Assembly: GCA_023664705.1 (NCBI GenBank)
Contig: JAMPFE010000007.1
Span: 69,377-133,376 of the forward strand
From: Lachnospiraceae bacterium
Lineage (GTDB): Bacteria; Bacillota; Clostridia; Oscillospirales; Ruminococcaceae
Direction: 5' to 3'
Length of the DNA: 64,000 bases
Shown piece by piece: positions 1 to 9,092 of the stretch. Made by a program: the position numbers and the translations under genes. The notes below the pieces were generated by a model. That model did no database searches. It had not been told where the DNA came from and saw only the letters and a list, made by a program, of their open reading frames with translations. How positions within the stretch are numbered: position 1 is the first letter of the stretch; the number at the start of each line of letters is the position of its first letter.

Positions 1-786
1 GACGTTCAGGTAAAGCGCCTGCACGAGTATAAGCGCCAGCAGCTCAACGCGATGAATATTCTCGCGGACTTTAACTATCTGAAGCAGAACCCGAACGCTC
101 CGTTCGTTCCCAAAACGTATATATTCGCGTCCAAGGCGGCGCCGGGATATTATATCGCTAAGCAGATAATCAAGATGATATGGTGCATAGGCGAGGAGAT
201 AAAGCACGACCCCGCGCTGCGCGAGAAGCTTTCCGTGGTGTTCCTCGAGGACTACCGCGTGACGCTCTCCGAGATCCTTATGCCTGCCGCGGAGGTCTCC
301 GAGCAGATTTCGCTTGCGGGCACCGAGGCTTCGGGCACGGGCAATATGAAGCTTATGCTGAACGGCGCGCTTACGCTCGGAACCTACGACGGCGCGAACG
401 TTGAAATTCACGAGGCGGTCGGCACGGACAATATCTTCATCTTCGGCATGAGAACTCCCGAGGTGAACGAAATGCGCATGAGGGGCTACAACCCCCAGTC
501 TTTCATCGACCAGAGCCCGATTTTGCAGAACGTTATCCAGAGAATGTACAACGGCATAAACGGCGCGACCTTCAACGAGCTCGCGGACTCCATTAAGAAC
601 AAGGATTTCTATATGGCGCTCGCGGACTTCGACAGCTACCGCGGCACGCAGGACTATATCAGTCAGGTGTACAAAAATCAGCTCGACTGGAACAAGAAGT
701 CGCTGATGAATATCGCGGGCGCGGGGCGCTTCTCCGCGGACAGAGCGGTTCAGGATTACGCGCGCGACATCTGGAATTTGAAGTAA
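1..786 (+). CDS. glgP: Glycogen/starch phosphorylase, C-terminal part (5' end outside window)
   Basis: This GT35 enzyme releases glucose-1-phosphate from alpha-1,4-glucans in the cytoplasm. The frame is open from base 1, and the first residues (VQVKRLHEYKRQ) are a conserved block of the family, so the start lies upstream. The pyridoxal-phosphate lysine motif SGTGNMK is present, with the lysine at about residue 117 of the 261 visible, followed by the conserved NGALTLGTYDGANVE block. A GH13 alpha-glycosidase follows after 63 bp on the same strand, which suggests a glycogen/maltodextrin breakdown operon. Family assignment is firm. Specificity for glycogen or for maltodextrin cannot be told apart. 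Confidence 0.95.
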   Translation, partial: DVQVKRLHEYKRQQLNAMNILADFNYLKQNPNAPFVPKTYIFASKAAPGYYIAKQIIKMIWCIGEEIKHDPALREKLSVVFLEDYRVTLSEILMPAAEVSEQISLAGTEASGTGNMKLMLNGALTLGTYDGANVEIHEAVGTDNIFIFGMRTPEVNEMRMRGYNPQSFIDQSPILQNVIQRMYNGINGATFNELADSIKNKDFYMALADFDSYRGTQDYISQVYKNQLDWNKKSLMNIAGAGRFSADRAVQDYARDIWNLK

Positions 787-849
787 AAACATTTCGGCTT
801 TCCGTCGGCAGCAGTCGGCGGAATAGCTTTTAATGGGGAGAGACGAATT

Positions 850-2739
850 ATGAGTGAAATGCCTATCTTCGACTGTTTCGACACGGAATACAAGCACCCG
901 TTCGGCGCTGTGCGGCGCGGTCAGCCGTCTATGTTCAACGTAAGGATACCGAAGTATATGCAGGTCTCGGGGCTTACGCTGGTCATGTTCCGTCCCGGCT
1001 ACAAGGAGCGCTTTATCGAGCTTGACCTTCAGGACGAAAGTGGCGACGACAACACATATTCCTGCGTTTTCACGCCGAACAACATCGGGCTGCACCAGTA
1101 CTACTTCACCTGCATACTCGACGGCAGGCGGCGCTACATCAAGCGGCGCGGCGCTAATATCGGCGTTTTCGAGGGAGAGGAGCTGTTCCAACTCACCGTG
1201 TTCGACGAGAACCTGTACACCCCCGCGTTCGTGCGCGGCGGCATTATGTACCAGATATTCCCCGACCGCTTCGCGAAAAGCGGCGCGGTTCACGAGAACG
1301 TGCCGAACGACCGCGTTATCCGCGACGACTGGTACGGCACGCCGTTCTACCGCCCCGACGAAAAGGGCACCGTCCGCAACAACGACTATTTCGGCGGCGA
1401 CCTGCGCGGTATCATCGAAAAGCTCCCGTATATCAAGGAGCTCGGCGTTACCATAATTTACCTCAACCCGATCTTCGAGTCGCACGAAAACCACCGCTAC
1501 AATACGGCGAATTACGAGAAGATAGACCCGCTCCTCGGCACGGAGGAGGATTTCGTCGAGCTTTGCGGCAAGGCTCACGAAATGGGCATCGACATCATTC
1601 TCGACGGCGTTTTTTCGCATACGGGCGCGGATTCCGTCTACTTCAACAAATTCGGGCGCTACGGCGATAATACGGGCGCTTACCGCGACAGAAACAGCCC
1701 CTATTTCTCGTGGTATTCGTTTATCGGCTACCCCGACCGCTATGATAGCTGGTGGGGCATTACGACGCTGCCGAACGTCAACGAGAACAACCCCGCCTAC
1801 ACCGAATACATTTGCGGCGACGGCGGCATCCTGCAGAAGTGGATAAAGCTCGGCGCGCGCGGCTGGAGACTTGACGTCGCGGACGAGCTGCCCGACGAGT
1901 TCCTCGACAATCTCAACAAGTCCGTCAAGAAAATGGGCGACGACAAGATAATTTACGGCGAGGTCTGGGAGGACGCCTCCAACAAGGAGAGCTACGGCGT
2001 GCGCCGCCGCTACCTTATCGGCGGACAGCTCGACAGCGTTATGAACTACCCGTTTAAGGAGGCTATCCTCAATTACGTGAAATACGCCGACGCGAGGGCA
2101 TTTGTGGAGAGCATTCTCACTATCCTCGACCACTACCCCAAGCCCGCTATCGATATGCTGATGAATTTCCTGTCAACGCACGACACCGAGCGTGCGCTGA
2201 CGAGGCTCGGCGGCGAGGAGGTCGGCTGGCACGATAAGGACTGGCAGTGCGAGCGCAGCCTTGACGGCGCGCAGTATCTTTACGGGATCGCGCTGTTGAA
2301 ATGCGCTATGGTTCTGCAGTTCTTCCTGCCCGGGATACCGTCGATATACTACGGCGACGAGGCGGGAATGGAGGGCTACCGCGACCCGTTCAACCGCCGC
2401 TGCTATCCGTGGGGCATGGAAAATCTCGAGCTCATCGAGTTCACCAAGCAGCTCTCCGCGGTGCGCACGGGCACGCGCGCGTTCGAGCAGGGCGAGCTGA
2501 AGTTCATCAAGGTCGACGACAACGTGTGCGTGTTCTCGCGCTCGGACAAGATAACCCGCGCCGCCGCGATAATCTACCTCAACAAGTCGACGAAGGGCCG
2601 CTCCTTCGAGGTCGTAAACGAGCACACGGAGATGTTCTCGGATTTCGAGCTCGCGTTCGACCGCTACGGCAGGGGCATACGCGACAACAAAATAACCGTC
2701 GCGCCGTTTGATTACGCCGTGGTTTACTGCAAGCTTTAA
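850..2739 (+). CDS. GH13 alpha-glycosidase (neopullulanase / cyclomaltodextrinase-like)
   Basis: A 629-aa cytoplasmic alpha-glucan hydrolase with no signal peptide. The N-terminal ~125 residues look like the beta-sandwich (CBM34-like) of neopullulanase-type enzymes. The (beta/alpha)8 barrel starts around MYQIFPDRF. Predicted catalytic residues are Asp342 (GWRLDVADE, nucleophile), Glu371 (GEVWED, acid/base) and Asp445 (STHDTE). The ATG follows a GGGGAGAG Shine-Dalgarno. It probably trims maltodextrins or branched glucans together with the phosphorylase upstream. The exact product (alpha-glucosidase, maltogenic amylase or neopullulanase) is not determined by these motifs. Confidence 0.9.
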   Translation: MSEMPIFDCFDTEYKHPFGAVRRGQPSMFNVRIPKYMQVSGLTLVMFRPGYKERFIELDLQDESGDDNTYSCVFTPNNIGLHQYYFTCILDGRRRYIKRRGANIGVFEGEELFQLTVFDENLYTPAFVRGGIMYQIFPDRFAKSGAVHENVPNDRVIRDDWYGTPFYRPDEKGTVRNNDYFGGDLRGIIEKLPYIKELGVTIIYLNPIFESHENHRYNTANYEKIDPLLGTEEDFVELCGKAHEMGIDIILDGVFSHTGADSVYFNKFGRYGDNTGAYRDRNSPYFSWYSFIGYPDRYDSWWGITTLPNVNENNPAYTEYICGDGGILQKWIKLGARGWRLDVADELPDEFLDNLNKSVKKMGDDKIIYGEVWEDASNKESYGVRRRYLIGGQLDSVMNYPFKEAILNYVKYADARAFVESILTILDHYPKPAIDMLMNFLSTHDTERALTRLGGEEVGWHDKDWQCERSLDGAQYLYGIALLKCAMVLQFFLPGIPSIYYGDEAGMEGYRDPFNRRCYPWGMENLELIEFTKQLSAVRTGTRAFEQGELKFIKVDDNVCVFSRSDKITRAAAIIYLNKSTKGRSFEVVNEHTEMFSDFELAFDRYGRGIRDNKITVAPFDYAVVYCKL

Positions 2740-2745
2740 AAAAGA

Positions 2746-2774
2746 CCGCCCCCGAGCTTTCGGGGGCGGTTTTG
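2746..2774. terminator. Bidirectional intrinsic terminator
   Basis: A GC-rich hairpin (ACCGCCCCCGAGC / CGGGGGCGGT) is flanked by A-rich sequence on the left and T-rich on the right. It sits between the convergent GH13 gene and the transglutaminase-like gene, so it can serve both strands. Confidence 0.85.
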
Positions 2775-2778
2775 TATG

Positions 2779-3855
2779 TCAATAGTCGCCGCTGCTGTCA
2801 AGGCTTGCCTTTCTCCGCTTTATACAGCGGATAACGACGCCGACAATAAGCGCTATAAGCGGGATATGCCAGAGCTCCAAATGAAAGCCGCCCTTGCGGA
2901 GGGGCTTTGTGCTGAGCGTGCGGAGGCTCTCGGGGAGATACTGCATCTCCTCCTTGCCGTATTTGTACGTATTCATATCCGAGAAAAGACTGCCGCTGTA
3001 CATAAAATACGTTGAAAAGCCGTCCTGCGCGTTCGACGCCACATTGCCAAGTACAAACGGGTGGTATCGCTTTATATCGCTTTCGGGGAAGCCGTCGCAG
3101 GCGGTCAGATCCGCAAAATAGCTCTCGCCGTCCAACACCGCGATGTTCCACGCATGACTCTCCCCGTCTATCGAGCCCGTCACATAGTGGCACTCTATCC
3201 CTCCGAGAGCGCACAGGTACTGAAACGCCCTTGCGTAGCCCGCGCAGACGACGTTTGTGGAGGGGTCGTTGTCGAAGACGTAGACTATGCTCCACGGGTC
3301 TATATTTTCCGCGAAGAGCGCGTCGTAGTTGTACTCGTTGAGGGCGCATATCTCGTCCGTGTAGCCGACGACCTTTTCGTAGTCGCTTTTGCCCTCGTAT
3401 TTGTCGACGATAGCTTGGGCGTTGGCGAGCGCTTTTTTCGCGTCGTTGAGCCGCGCGGCGTCCATGCGCTTTTCGTTTCCGCTCTGCTGATACGCGGGGG
3501 AAATGCCGTATATCAGCCCGCAGCGCGCCGTGTCGTATACGAGATAGCCGCGGCTGTCCGTCCAGAAGGAGTATTCGGGCGTGTAGTTGTCGATGAAGAA
3601 CATCACTTTTTCGATTGCGTCCTCGTATGCCTTTTTCGTCGGGAACGGCTTGGAAACGGTTATGTAAAACGCCTCCGCGGAGCGCTTTCCCTCGGCGACG
3701 GAGACGACGTTTTTAAGCGTCTCGCGGTACAGCTCGAGCTCCTGCTCGGTGAGGTATTTTTCGGGCAAAGCCGATAGCTCCGCGGCGCGGGCAGCGGTCG
3801 GCATTGCCGTGACAAGCGCCGCAAACAGCGCGGCTATCGCGATCTTGAGTTTCAT
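2779..3855 (-). CDS. Transglutaminase-like protein, secreted and membrane-anchored
   Basis: 358 aa. Residues 1-24 form a signal peptide (MKLKIAIAALFAALVTAMPTA). The core resembles the transglutaminase/papain-like fold, with a putative triad of Cys204 (NVVCAGYA), His234 (ESHAWN) and Asp249 (FADLTA). Residues 328-344 are a hydrophobic segment followed by CIKRRK, which would anchor the domain outside the cell with a short cytoplasmic tail. Proteins of this family in Clostridia are usually peptidase-like or cross-linking surface proteins, and the substrate is unknown. The gene stands alone with its own promoter and converges on the GH13 gene. Confidence 0.8.
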   Translation of the reverse strand: MKLKIAIAALFAALVTAMPTAARAAELSALPEKYLTEQELELYRETLKNVVSVAEGKRSAEAFYITVSKPFPTKKAYEDAIEKVMFFIDNYTPEYSFWTDSRGYLVYDTARCGLIYGISPAYQQSGNEKRMDAARLNDAKKALANAQAIVDKYEGKSDYEKVVGYTDEICALNEYNYDALFAENIDPWSIVYVFDNDPSTNVVCAGYARAFQYLCALGGIECHYVTGSIDGESHAWNIAVLDGESYFADLTACDGFPESDIKRYHPFVLGNVASNAQDGFSTYFMYSGSLFSDMNTYKYGKEEMQYLPESLRTLSTKPLRKGGFHLELWHIPLIALIVGVVIRCIKRRKASLDSSGDY

Positions 3856-3881
3856 GGCGGTCTCCTATGTGCGTTTTTATT

Positions 3882-3910
3882 ATTATAGCATTTTTCTCGG
3901 AATTTTGCAA
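3882..3910 (-). promoter_or_regulatory. Sigma-A promoter of the transglutaminase-like gene
   Basis: Read on the minus strand: TTGCAA, 17-bp spacer, TATAAT, about 27 bp before the start codon. Confidence 0.6.
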
Positions 3911-3969
3911 GTTTTCGGCTGGGAAATTTCATAAATTATTGATTTTGGTAACTAATCGTTGGAATTTGT

Positions 3970-4290
3970 GTATTATTTTGCAGTCTTTTGCAGTTGGGGT
4001 GCAGTCTTTTGCAGCCGTTTTGCAGTTATTTGCATAAAAATGCGGTTTTACGATGTAAATATTTGGAAATGATGTTATTTTATGTTAAAATTTGGAAATT
4101 GATTTCTCGTGGGAAATTTGTGCAGGGATTTGCAGTTTTGGGTGTGGTATGCTGTTTTTCGTTAAGTGAATTTCTTGGTCGGATTAAGCGGCACTTCCCG
4201 AAGTGCAGACCTCGGTGCAAGAGGACACCCTTCGGGGAAGGGGGAGGAGGTCAGGCAGCTCTTCTTCGTCACTCTCGCGCTTAAATCCTC
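3970..4290 (+). repeat. TTTGCAG-rich dispersed repeat, copy A
   Basis: A gene-poor stretch with many GCAG-spaced words (TTTTGCAG, TTTGCAG), then GTAAATATTTGGAA, TTATTTTATGTTAAAAT, TGGTATGCTGTTTTTCGTT and CCTCGGTGCAAGAGGACACC. The same words in the same order recur at 63700-63990, and the first half recurs inverted at about 37065-37200. No coding potential or transposase is visible. The remaining gap to the next gene (4290-4595) is a pyrimidine-rich stretch without recognisable features except the promoter. Confidence 0.75.
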
Positions 4291-4516
4291 CCCCTTCCCC
4301 TACGGGTTTCCTCTTCCGATCTTCTTCCCCTCCCCCTATCCTCCTCCTTCGCAGGTTTGCGCTGCGGGAAACAATACTAATCTCCTCGGCGTTCTTGTCG
4401 TGGTCGGTTAGGTTATCGTCGGTGGTCTCACTGTATAGGAACCCTTTTTCGAGGGGTACACAAGGGCGGTGTTATGCCCGTTAACCGACTGCCGATAACT
4501 ATTCTCTAAATGCTAA

Positions 4517-4545
4517 TTGCTTTTTGCGGGGAAATGTGGTAAAAT
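4517..4545 (+). promoter_or_regulatory. Probable promoter of the HAD phosphatase gene
   Basis: TTGCTT, 17-bp spacer, TAAAAT, about 50 bp before the ATG. Confidence 0.5.
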
Positions 4546-4595
4546 AAATTATCGGGCGGTGTGCCGCGAAATAATTCACATATGAGGTATAAACG

Positions 4596-5240
4596 ATGAC
4601 AGACAATAAAACGACTATAGACAATATAATCTTCGATATGGACGGAACGCTTTGGGACAGCTCGGAAAACGTCGCCAAATCGTGGAACGAGGCGGTGCGC
4701 GGCTTGGCGGACAGGCGCTTTACCGCCGAGGATATTCAAAGCGTTATGGGCTTGCCGATGGATAAGATTGCGGAGCGGTTTTTCCCCGAGGCCGCCGAGG
4801 AGACGCGGCTGAAGATACTGGAGCGCTGCTGCGAGGGCGAAAACGCGTACCTCCGCGCGCACGGCGGCGAGATATATCCCGATACCGCGCCCGTGCTCGG
4901 GGAGCTGTCGAAGAGCTGCCGACTGTTTATCGTCAGCAACTGTCAGGCGGGGTATATCGAGGCGTTCCTCGACTACTACGGGCTTTGGAAGTACATCACC
5001 GACCGCCTTTGCTGGGGCGACAACGGGCTGCAGAAAAGCGAGAATATCCGCTTGATAATGCAGCGGAACAACGCCGAAAACGCGCTCTACGTCGGCGATA
5101 CGCAGGGCGACTGCGACAGCGCTTACGCTGCGGGGGCGAGGTTCGCGTTTGCGGCTTACGGCTTTGGCGATGCCGATCGTTGCGATATTAAGCTGAACAG
5201 GCTTTCGGAGCTTGCCGAAAAATTGAAAAATTTGTGTTAA
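4596..5240 (+). CDS. HAD-superfamily phosphatase
   Basis: 214 aa, cytoplasmic. Motif I is FDMDGT (nucleophile Asp14, acid/base Asp16), motif II is the Ser in FIVSNCQ near residue 114, motif III Lys is in LQKSENI, and motif IV is YVGDTQGDCDSA near residue 168. The helical cap lies between motifs I and II, as in the phosphoglycolate phosphatase/beta-phosphoglucomutase subfamily. The substrate cannot be deduced. It is transcribed separately from the glycosyltransferases downstream, which have their own promoter. Confidence 0.85.
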   Translation: MTDNKTTIDNIIFDMDGTLWDSSENVAKSWNEAVRGLADRRFTAEDIQSVMGLPMDKIAERFFPEAAEETRLKILERCCEGENAYLRAHGGEIYPDTAPVLGELSKSCRLFIVSNCQAGYIEAFLDYYGLWKYITDRLCWGDNGLQKSENIRLIMQRNNAENALYVGDTQGDCDSAYAAGARFAFAAYGFGDADRCDIKLNRLSELAEKLKNLC

Positions 5241-5245
5241 TTCCG

Positions 5246-5274
5246 TTGACAACGCGGCAATAATACTGTATAAT
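5246..5274 (+). promoter_or_regulatory. Strong sigma-A promoter of the GT4 operon
   Basis: TTGACA, 17-bp spacer, TATAAT, 41 bp before the GTG start of the first glycosyltransferase. Confidence 0.85.
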
Positions 5275-5315
5275 AAATATGTATGTGGCTTATTTTTTAA
5301 ACATCGGAGGTCAAA

Positions 5316-6345
5316 GTGAAGGTATACATCTACTCGGAGCTGCAGAAAAAAATAGCCAAAAGCGGCGTCGGGCGCGCCGTCATTCATCAAAAGAAGGCGC
5401 TTTCCGACTGCGGGATAACGCTTGCAGACAGCGTTGAGGACGCGGACGTCGTGCATATCAACACGGTGCTGCCGAAGTCGTATCGGCTGGCGAAAAGGCT
5501 GAACAGACTCGGCAAGCCGCTCGTCTATCACGCACATTCTACAAGGGAGGATTTCCGCAACTCGTACATCGGCTCGAACCTCGCCGCGGGGCTGTTCAAG
5601 CGCTGGATAATCGGCTGCTACACAAAGGGCGACGTTATCGTAACGCCGAGCGAATATTCAAAGAGACTGCTGGAGAGCTACGGCATCAAAAAGGAAATTT
5701 TTGTCATTTCCAACGGCATCGACCTTGGGGACTACCAACGAAACGAAAAGGCGGGCAGGGAGTTCCGCGAAAAATACGGCTTCTCCGACGGGGACAAGGT
5801 CGTCGTTTCGGCGGGGCTGCTGATAAAGCGCAAGGGCGTGCATGATTTCGCGGAGATAGCGCGCCGTCTGCCGCAGTACAGGTTTATCTGGTTCGGCGCG
5901 GCAAACCTCGCGCTTGTCGGGAGAGAGGTGCGCAGAGCCGTGAAAAACGCGCCGAAAAATCTCATCTTCGCGGGCTACGCGGACAAGCCCGAAATTCAGG
6001 CGGCGCTTTCGGGCAGCGACCTGTTTCTGTTTCCGTCGTATGAGGAGACGGAGGGGATAGTCGTGTTGGAGGCGCTGGCAATGAGGATCCCAACTTTGTT
6101 AAGAAAGATTCCCGTGTATGACGGTTGGGTTTGTTCACAATCGGGGGGGGGGGAACAATTCCTACTTCGCCGATAATAATGACGAGTTCGTGCGGCTTGC
6201 CGAGGGAATACTCGAGGGGCGGCTGCCGACGCTTGTCGAGGAGGGCTACGAGGTCGCGCGCTCCCGAGGCTTCGACAAAACGGGCAGACAGCTCGCGGAG
6301 GTCTACGAACGGGCTTTACGGCTGCACGGAAAACATCTTCCGTAA
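5316..6345 (+). pseudogene. GT4 glycosyltransferase interrupted at an 11-G run (possibly phase-variable)
   Basis: The GTG start follows GGAGG. The first 279 residues read as a GT4 enzyme: N-terminal SGVGRAVIHQKKAL, nucleotide-sugar domain with SNGID and KRKGVHDF, and the EX7E motif in EETEGIVVLE. At 6143-6153 there are eleven consecutive Gs. The frame then leaves the family and stops at 6176, while the true C-terminus (NNSYFADNNDEFVRLAEGIL) continues one frame over to 6345. With ten Gs the gene would be an intact 342-aa protein, the same length as its neighbour. It resembles the transferases that add sugars to diacylglycerol for lipoteichoic-acid anchors, but acceptor and sugar are inferred only. 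Slipped-strand switching and sequencing or assembly error both fit. Confidence 0.8.
6143..6153 (+). repeat. Homopolymeric G tract (11 G) inside a glycosyltransferase gene
   Basis: The tract lies exactly where the reading frame of the GT4 gene breaks. Removing one G restores the frame. Confidence 0.95.
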
Positions 6346-6422
6346 AATGGTAAATTCGATTTCTTTTTATGGCATTTTGTCTTAAAAACTTTGGCGGACA
6401 TTATGTTATAAGGAGAAATTTT

Positions 6423-7451
6423 ATGAACAACAAGAAGACTATCAATATGGTATCGAAGGCCACGAGCGTTAAGGGACAGGGCGTCGGCTCGGCGTATCTG
6501 GAGCAGGTGAAGCTTGTGCGCGAGGGGCTGGCGGAGAAGTTCGAGGTGTACGAAAACGCGCGTATGGCGGCGGATATAACGCACTATCACACGATAAATC
6601 CCGAGTTTTTCGCGATGAAGGGGCTGCGCTGCCGAAAGGGAACTTCGGTGTGCTATGTGCATATGGTTCCCGAGACGGTCGATCAGAGCCTTAATTTGCC
6701 GAAGCCCGCGCGAAAGGCGTTTTACTCGTATATGATAAGGTTTTACAAGTCGATGGAGCATCTGGTGGTGGTCAACCCGTTTTTTAAGGACGCTCTGGAG
6801 AGCTACGGCGTGCCGCGCGAGAGGGTGACGTATATACCGAATTTCGTGGATACGGAGCAGTTTCATCCCATTTCCGGGGAGAAGAAGCTTAAAGTCCGCA
6901 AGAAGCTCGGCATACCCGAGGGGAGGTTTACTGTGCTGTGCGCGGGGCAATTGCAGGTGCGCAAGGGGGCTTTCGATTTCCTCAAATGCGCGAGAATGCT
7001 GCCCGACGTGGAGTTCGTGTGGGCGGGCGGGTTCAGTTTCGGGCGCCTGACCGACGGCTACGACGAGCTTGCCAAGGTGGTGAGAAATCCGCCGCCGAAT
7101 GTGAAGTTCATCGGCATTGTCGACCGCGAGGATATGAACAAGGTGTACAACGCCGCGGACGTTATGGCGCTGCTGTCGTATGACGAGCTGTTCCCGATGA
7201 CGATACTCGAGGCGATGTGCGTGAATATCCCGATACTGCTGCGAGACCTGCCGATATACGATGATATACTGTTCGATTTCTATTATCGGGAGAAGAGCGT
7301 CGAGGGCTTCGTAAACGAGATAAAAAAGCTCCGCGGCGACAGCGCCTACTACGCGGCGGGCGCGGCGAACTCAAGGCGAGGAAACGAGTTCTACGAGAAA
7401 AAGCACGTGCTTAGTATGTGGGACGAGTTTTATTCTTCAATACTGAAATAG
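6423..7451 (+). CDS. GT4 glycosyltransferase, probably membrane-glycolipid synthesis
   Basis: 342 aa. The ATG at 6423 is chosen over an earlier in-frame ATG (6369) because it follows AAGGAGAAATTTT. Features are INMVSKATSVKGQGVGSAY at the N-terminus, IPNFVDTEQF and RKGAFDF in the donor domain, and the EX7E motif in DELFPMTILE. The INM..KGQGVGSAY start is shared with Firmicutes enzymes that extend glucosyl-diacylglycerol. Together with the preceding GT4 this suggests sequential synthesis of a diglycosyl-diacylglycerol. Sugar specificity is not known. Its last 63 codons and the following junction are tandemly duplicated downstream. Confidence 0.8.
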   Translation: MNNKKTINMVSKATSVKGQGVGSAYLEQVKLVREGLAEKFEVYENARMAADITHYHTINPEFFAMKGLRCRKGTSVCYVHMVPETVDQSLNLPKPARKAFYSYMIRFYKSMEHLVVVNPFFKDALESYGVPRERVTYIPNFVDTEQFHPISGEKKLKVRKKLGIPEGRFTVLCAGQLQVRKGAFDFLKCARMLPDVEFVWAGGFSFGRLTDGYDELAKVVRNPPPNVKFIGIVDREDMNKVYNAADVMALLSYDELFPMTILEAMCVNIPILLRDLPIYDDILFDFYYREKSVEGFVNEIKKLRGDSAYYAAGAANSRRGNEFYEKKHVLSMWDEFYSSILK

Positions 7452-7768
7452 GTGATCTTTTGGACGCTAAAGAAAACAAAATGGGCACGATGCCCGTTAG
7501 GAAGCTGCCGATAACGATATACTGTTCGATTTCTATTATCGGGAAAAGAGCGTCGAGGGCTTCGTAAATGTGCTTGAAAGGCTTCGCGGCGACAGCGCCT
7601 ACTACGCGGCGGGTGCGGCGAACTCAAGGCGCGGAAACGAGTTCTACGAGAAAAAGCATGTTTTGCAGATGTGGGACGAGTTTTATACTTCAATACTGAA
7701 ATAGGTGATCTTTTGGACGCTAAAGAAAACAAAATGGGCACGATGCCCGTGCAAAAGCTGCTGATAAC
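7263..7768 (+). repeat. 253-bp tandem duplication across the GT4/MATE junction (two diverged copies)
   Basis: Copies 7263-7515 and 7516-7768 lie end to end. Each contains the last codons of a GT4 gene, its stop, and the Shine-Dalgarno plus first codons of the MATE gene. Copy 1 provides the real GT4 end and copy 2 provides the real MATE start. Copy 2 would encode FVNVLERLRG where copy 1 encodes FVNEIKKLRG, so the copies differ clearly in one patch while most of the rest is nearly identical. Confidence 0.9.
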
Positions 7769-9092
7769 GATGTCGCTGCCGATGGTCATTTCGATGTTCG
7801 TGCAGGCGATGTACAACCTTATCGACAGCATTTTCGTGGCGCAAATAAATCAGGACGCGCTTACGGCGGTGAATATGGCGTTTCCGATGCAGTCGCTGAT
7901 GATAGCGTTTCAGACGGGGCTGGGCGTCGGAATGAACGCCGCCGTGTCGCGGCTGCTCGGCGAGAAAAAGCCGCGCGAGGCGGGCAGAGCGGCGGTTCAC
8001 GGGCTGCTTTTGACGCTCGTGAACTACGTCGTTTTCCTTATCGTGGGGCTTACGCTGCTGCCGCTTTTCTTTAACGCGCAGACGAACGTCGAGGCGGTGG
8101 CGGGCTACGGCGTGGAATATCTGACCGTTATCTGCTGCTTTTCGTTCGGGCTGTTTTTCCAGATATGCTTCGAGCGGTTTTTGCAGGCGACGGGCAAGAC
8201 GGTCTACTCGATGATAATGCAGGGCGCGGGGGCGCTTGTCAACATTTTCCTCGACCCCGTGTTTATTTTCGGCGTGGAGTTCCTCGGGATACCCGCGATG
8301 GGCGTGCGCGGCGCGGCTATCGCGACAGTGGCGGGGCAATGCATTTCCTGCGCGATCGGAGCGGCGCTGCATTTCACGAAAAACCGCGACCTTAAGCTCG
8401 AGTTCAAGGGCTTTAAGCCCGACGGCGCGACGATAAAGAGGATATACGCCGTGGGCGTGCCGTCGATAGTTATGAGCGCGCTTATGTCCGTTATGACGTA
8501 TTGCATGAATATGATACTGAAGGGCTACGAGGAAGCGGCGGCGACGGCTTTCGGCGTGTATTTCAAGCTGCAGAGCTTTGTTATAATGCCCGTTTTCGGA
8601 ATGAACAACGGGATAGTGCCGATAATCGCCTACAACTACGGCGCGCGAAAGGGAGAGCGCATCGTCAAGGTGATAAAGCTCGGCATTATCTACGCGACGT
8701 GCACTATGCTTGTCGGGCTGATTTTGTTTCAGCTTCTGCCCGAGTTTTTCCTGTCGTTCTTCAATCCGAACGAGGAGCTTGTGCGGGTGGGCGTTCCCGC
8801 GCTGAGGACGCTCTCGTTTTCGTTTATCTTCGTGGGGGGCTCTATCGTGATGACCTCGGCGTTTCAGGCGCTCGGGAACGGCGTGTGGAGTCTGCTGGTG
8901 TTCGTGGTGAGGCTGCTTGTGCCCGCGCTTCCGCTGGCGGCGCTGCTGGGAATGCTCGGCGGAACGGGCGCGATTTGGTTCGCGCTGCCGATAAGCGATC
9001 TGTGCGGATTGGCTCTTTCCGTAATACTTATGAGGAAAATGTATAAAAATACTGTCAAGCCGATGATAACAGCGGCTGAAAATACCGTATAA
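7713..9092 (+). CDS. MATE-family multidrug/organic cation exporter
   Basis: 459 aa with about 12 hydrophobic segments. It couples Na+ or H+ uptake to export of cationic compounds across the membrane. The TTG at 7713 is preferred because it follows AGGTGATC and gives MDAKENKMGTMPVQKLLITM, the usual start of clostridial MATE proteins. An upstream in-frame GTG lies within the duplicated GT4 remnant. Its 3' end is duplicated immediately downstream. It lies in a same-strand run with the GT4 genes and thioredoxin. The substrate cannot be predicted. Confidence 0.9.
   Translation: MDAKENKMGTMPVQKLLITMSLPMVISMFVQAMYNLIDSIFVAQINQDALTAVNMAFPMQSLMIAFQTGLGVGMNAAVSRLLGEKKPREAGRAAVHGLLLTLVNYVVFLIVGLTLLPLFFNAQTNVEAVAGYGVEYLTVICCFSFGLFFQICFERFLQATGKTVYSMIMQGAGALVNIFLDPVFIFGVEFLGIPAMGVRGAAIATVAGQCISCAIGAALHFTKNRDLKLEFKGFKPDGATIKRIYAVGVPSIVMSALMSVMTYCMNMILKGYEEAAATAFGVYFKLQSFVIMPVFGMNNGIVPIIAYNYGARKGERIVKVIKLGIIYATCTMLVGLILFQLLPEFFLSFFNPNEELVRVGVPALRTLSFSFIFVGGSIVMTSAFQALGNGVWSLLVFVVRLLVPALPLAALLGMLGGTGAIWFALPISDLCGLALSVILMRKMYKNTVKPMITAAENTV

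Noticed and set aside
3960..4290. Interpreting the TTTGCAG iterons as a replication origin or CRISPR array
   Set aside because: Spacing is irregular, spacers are repeated between copies instead of unique, no DnaA boxes or dnaA gene are seen, and the element recurs three times.
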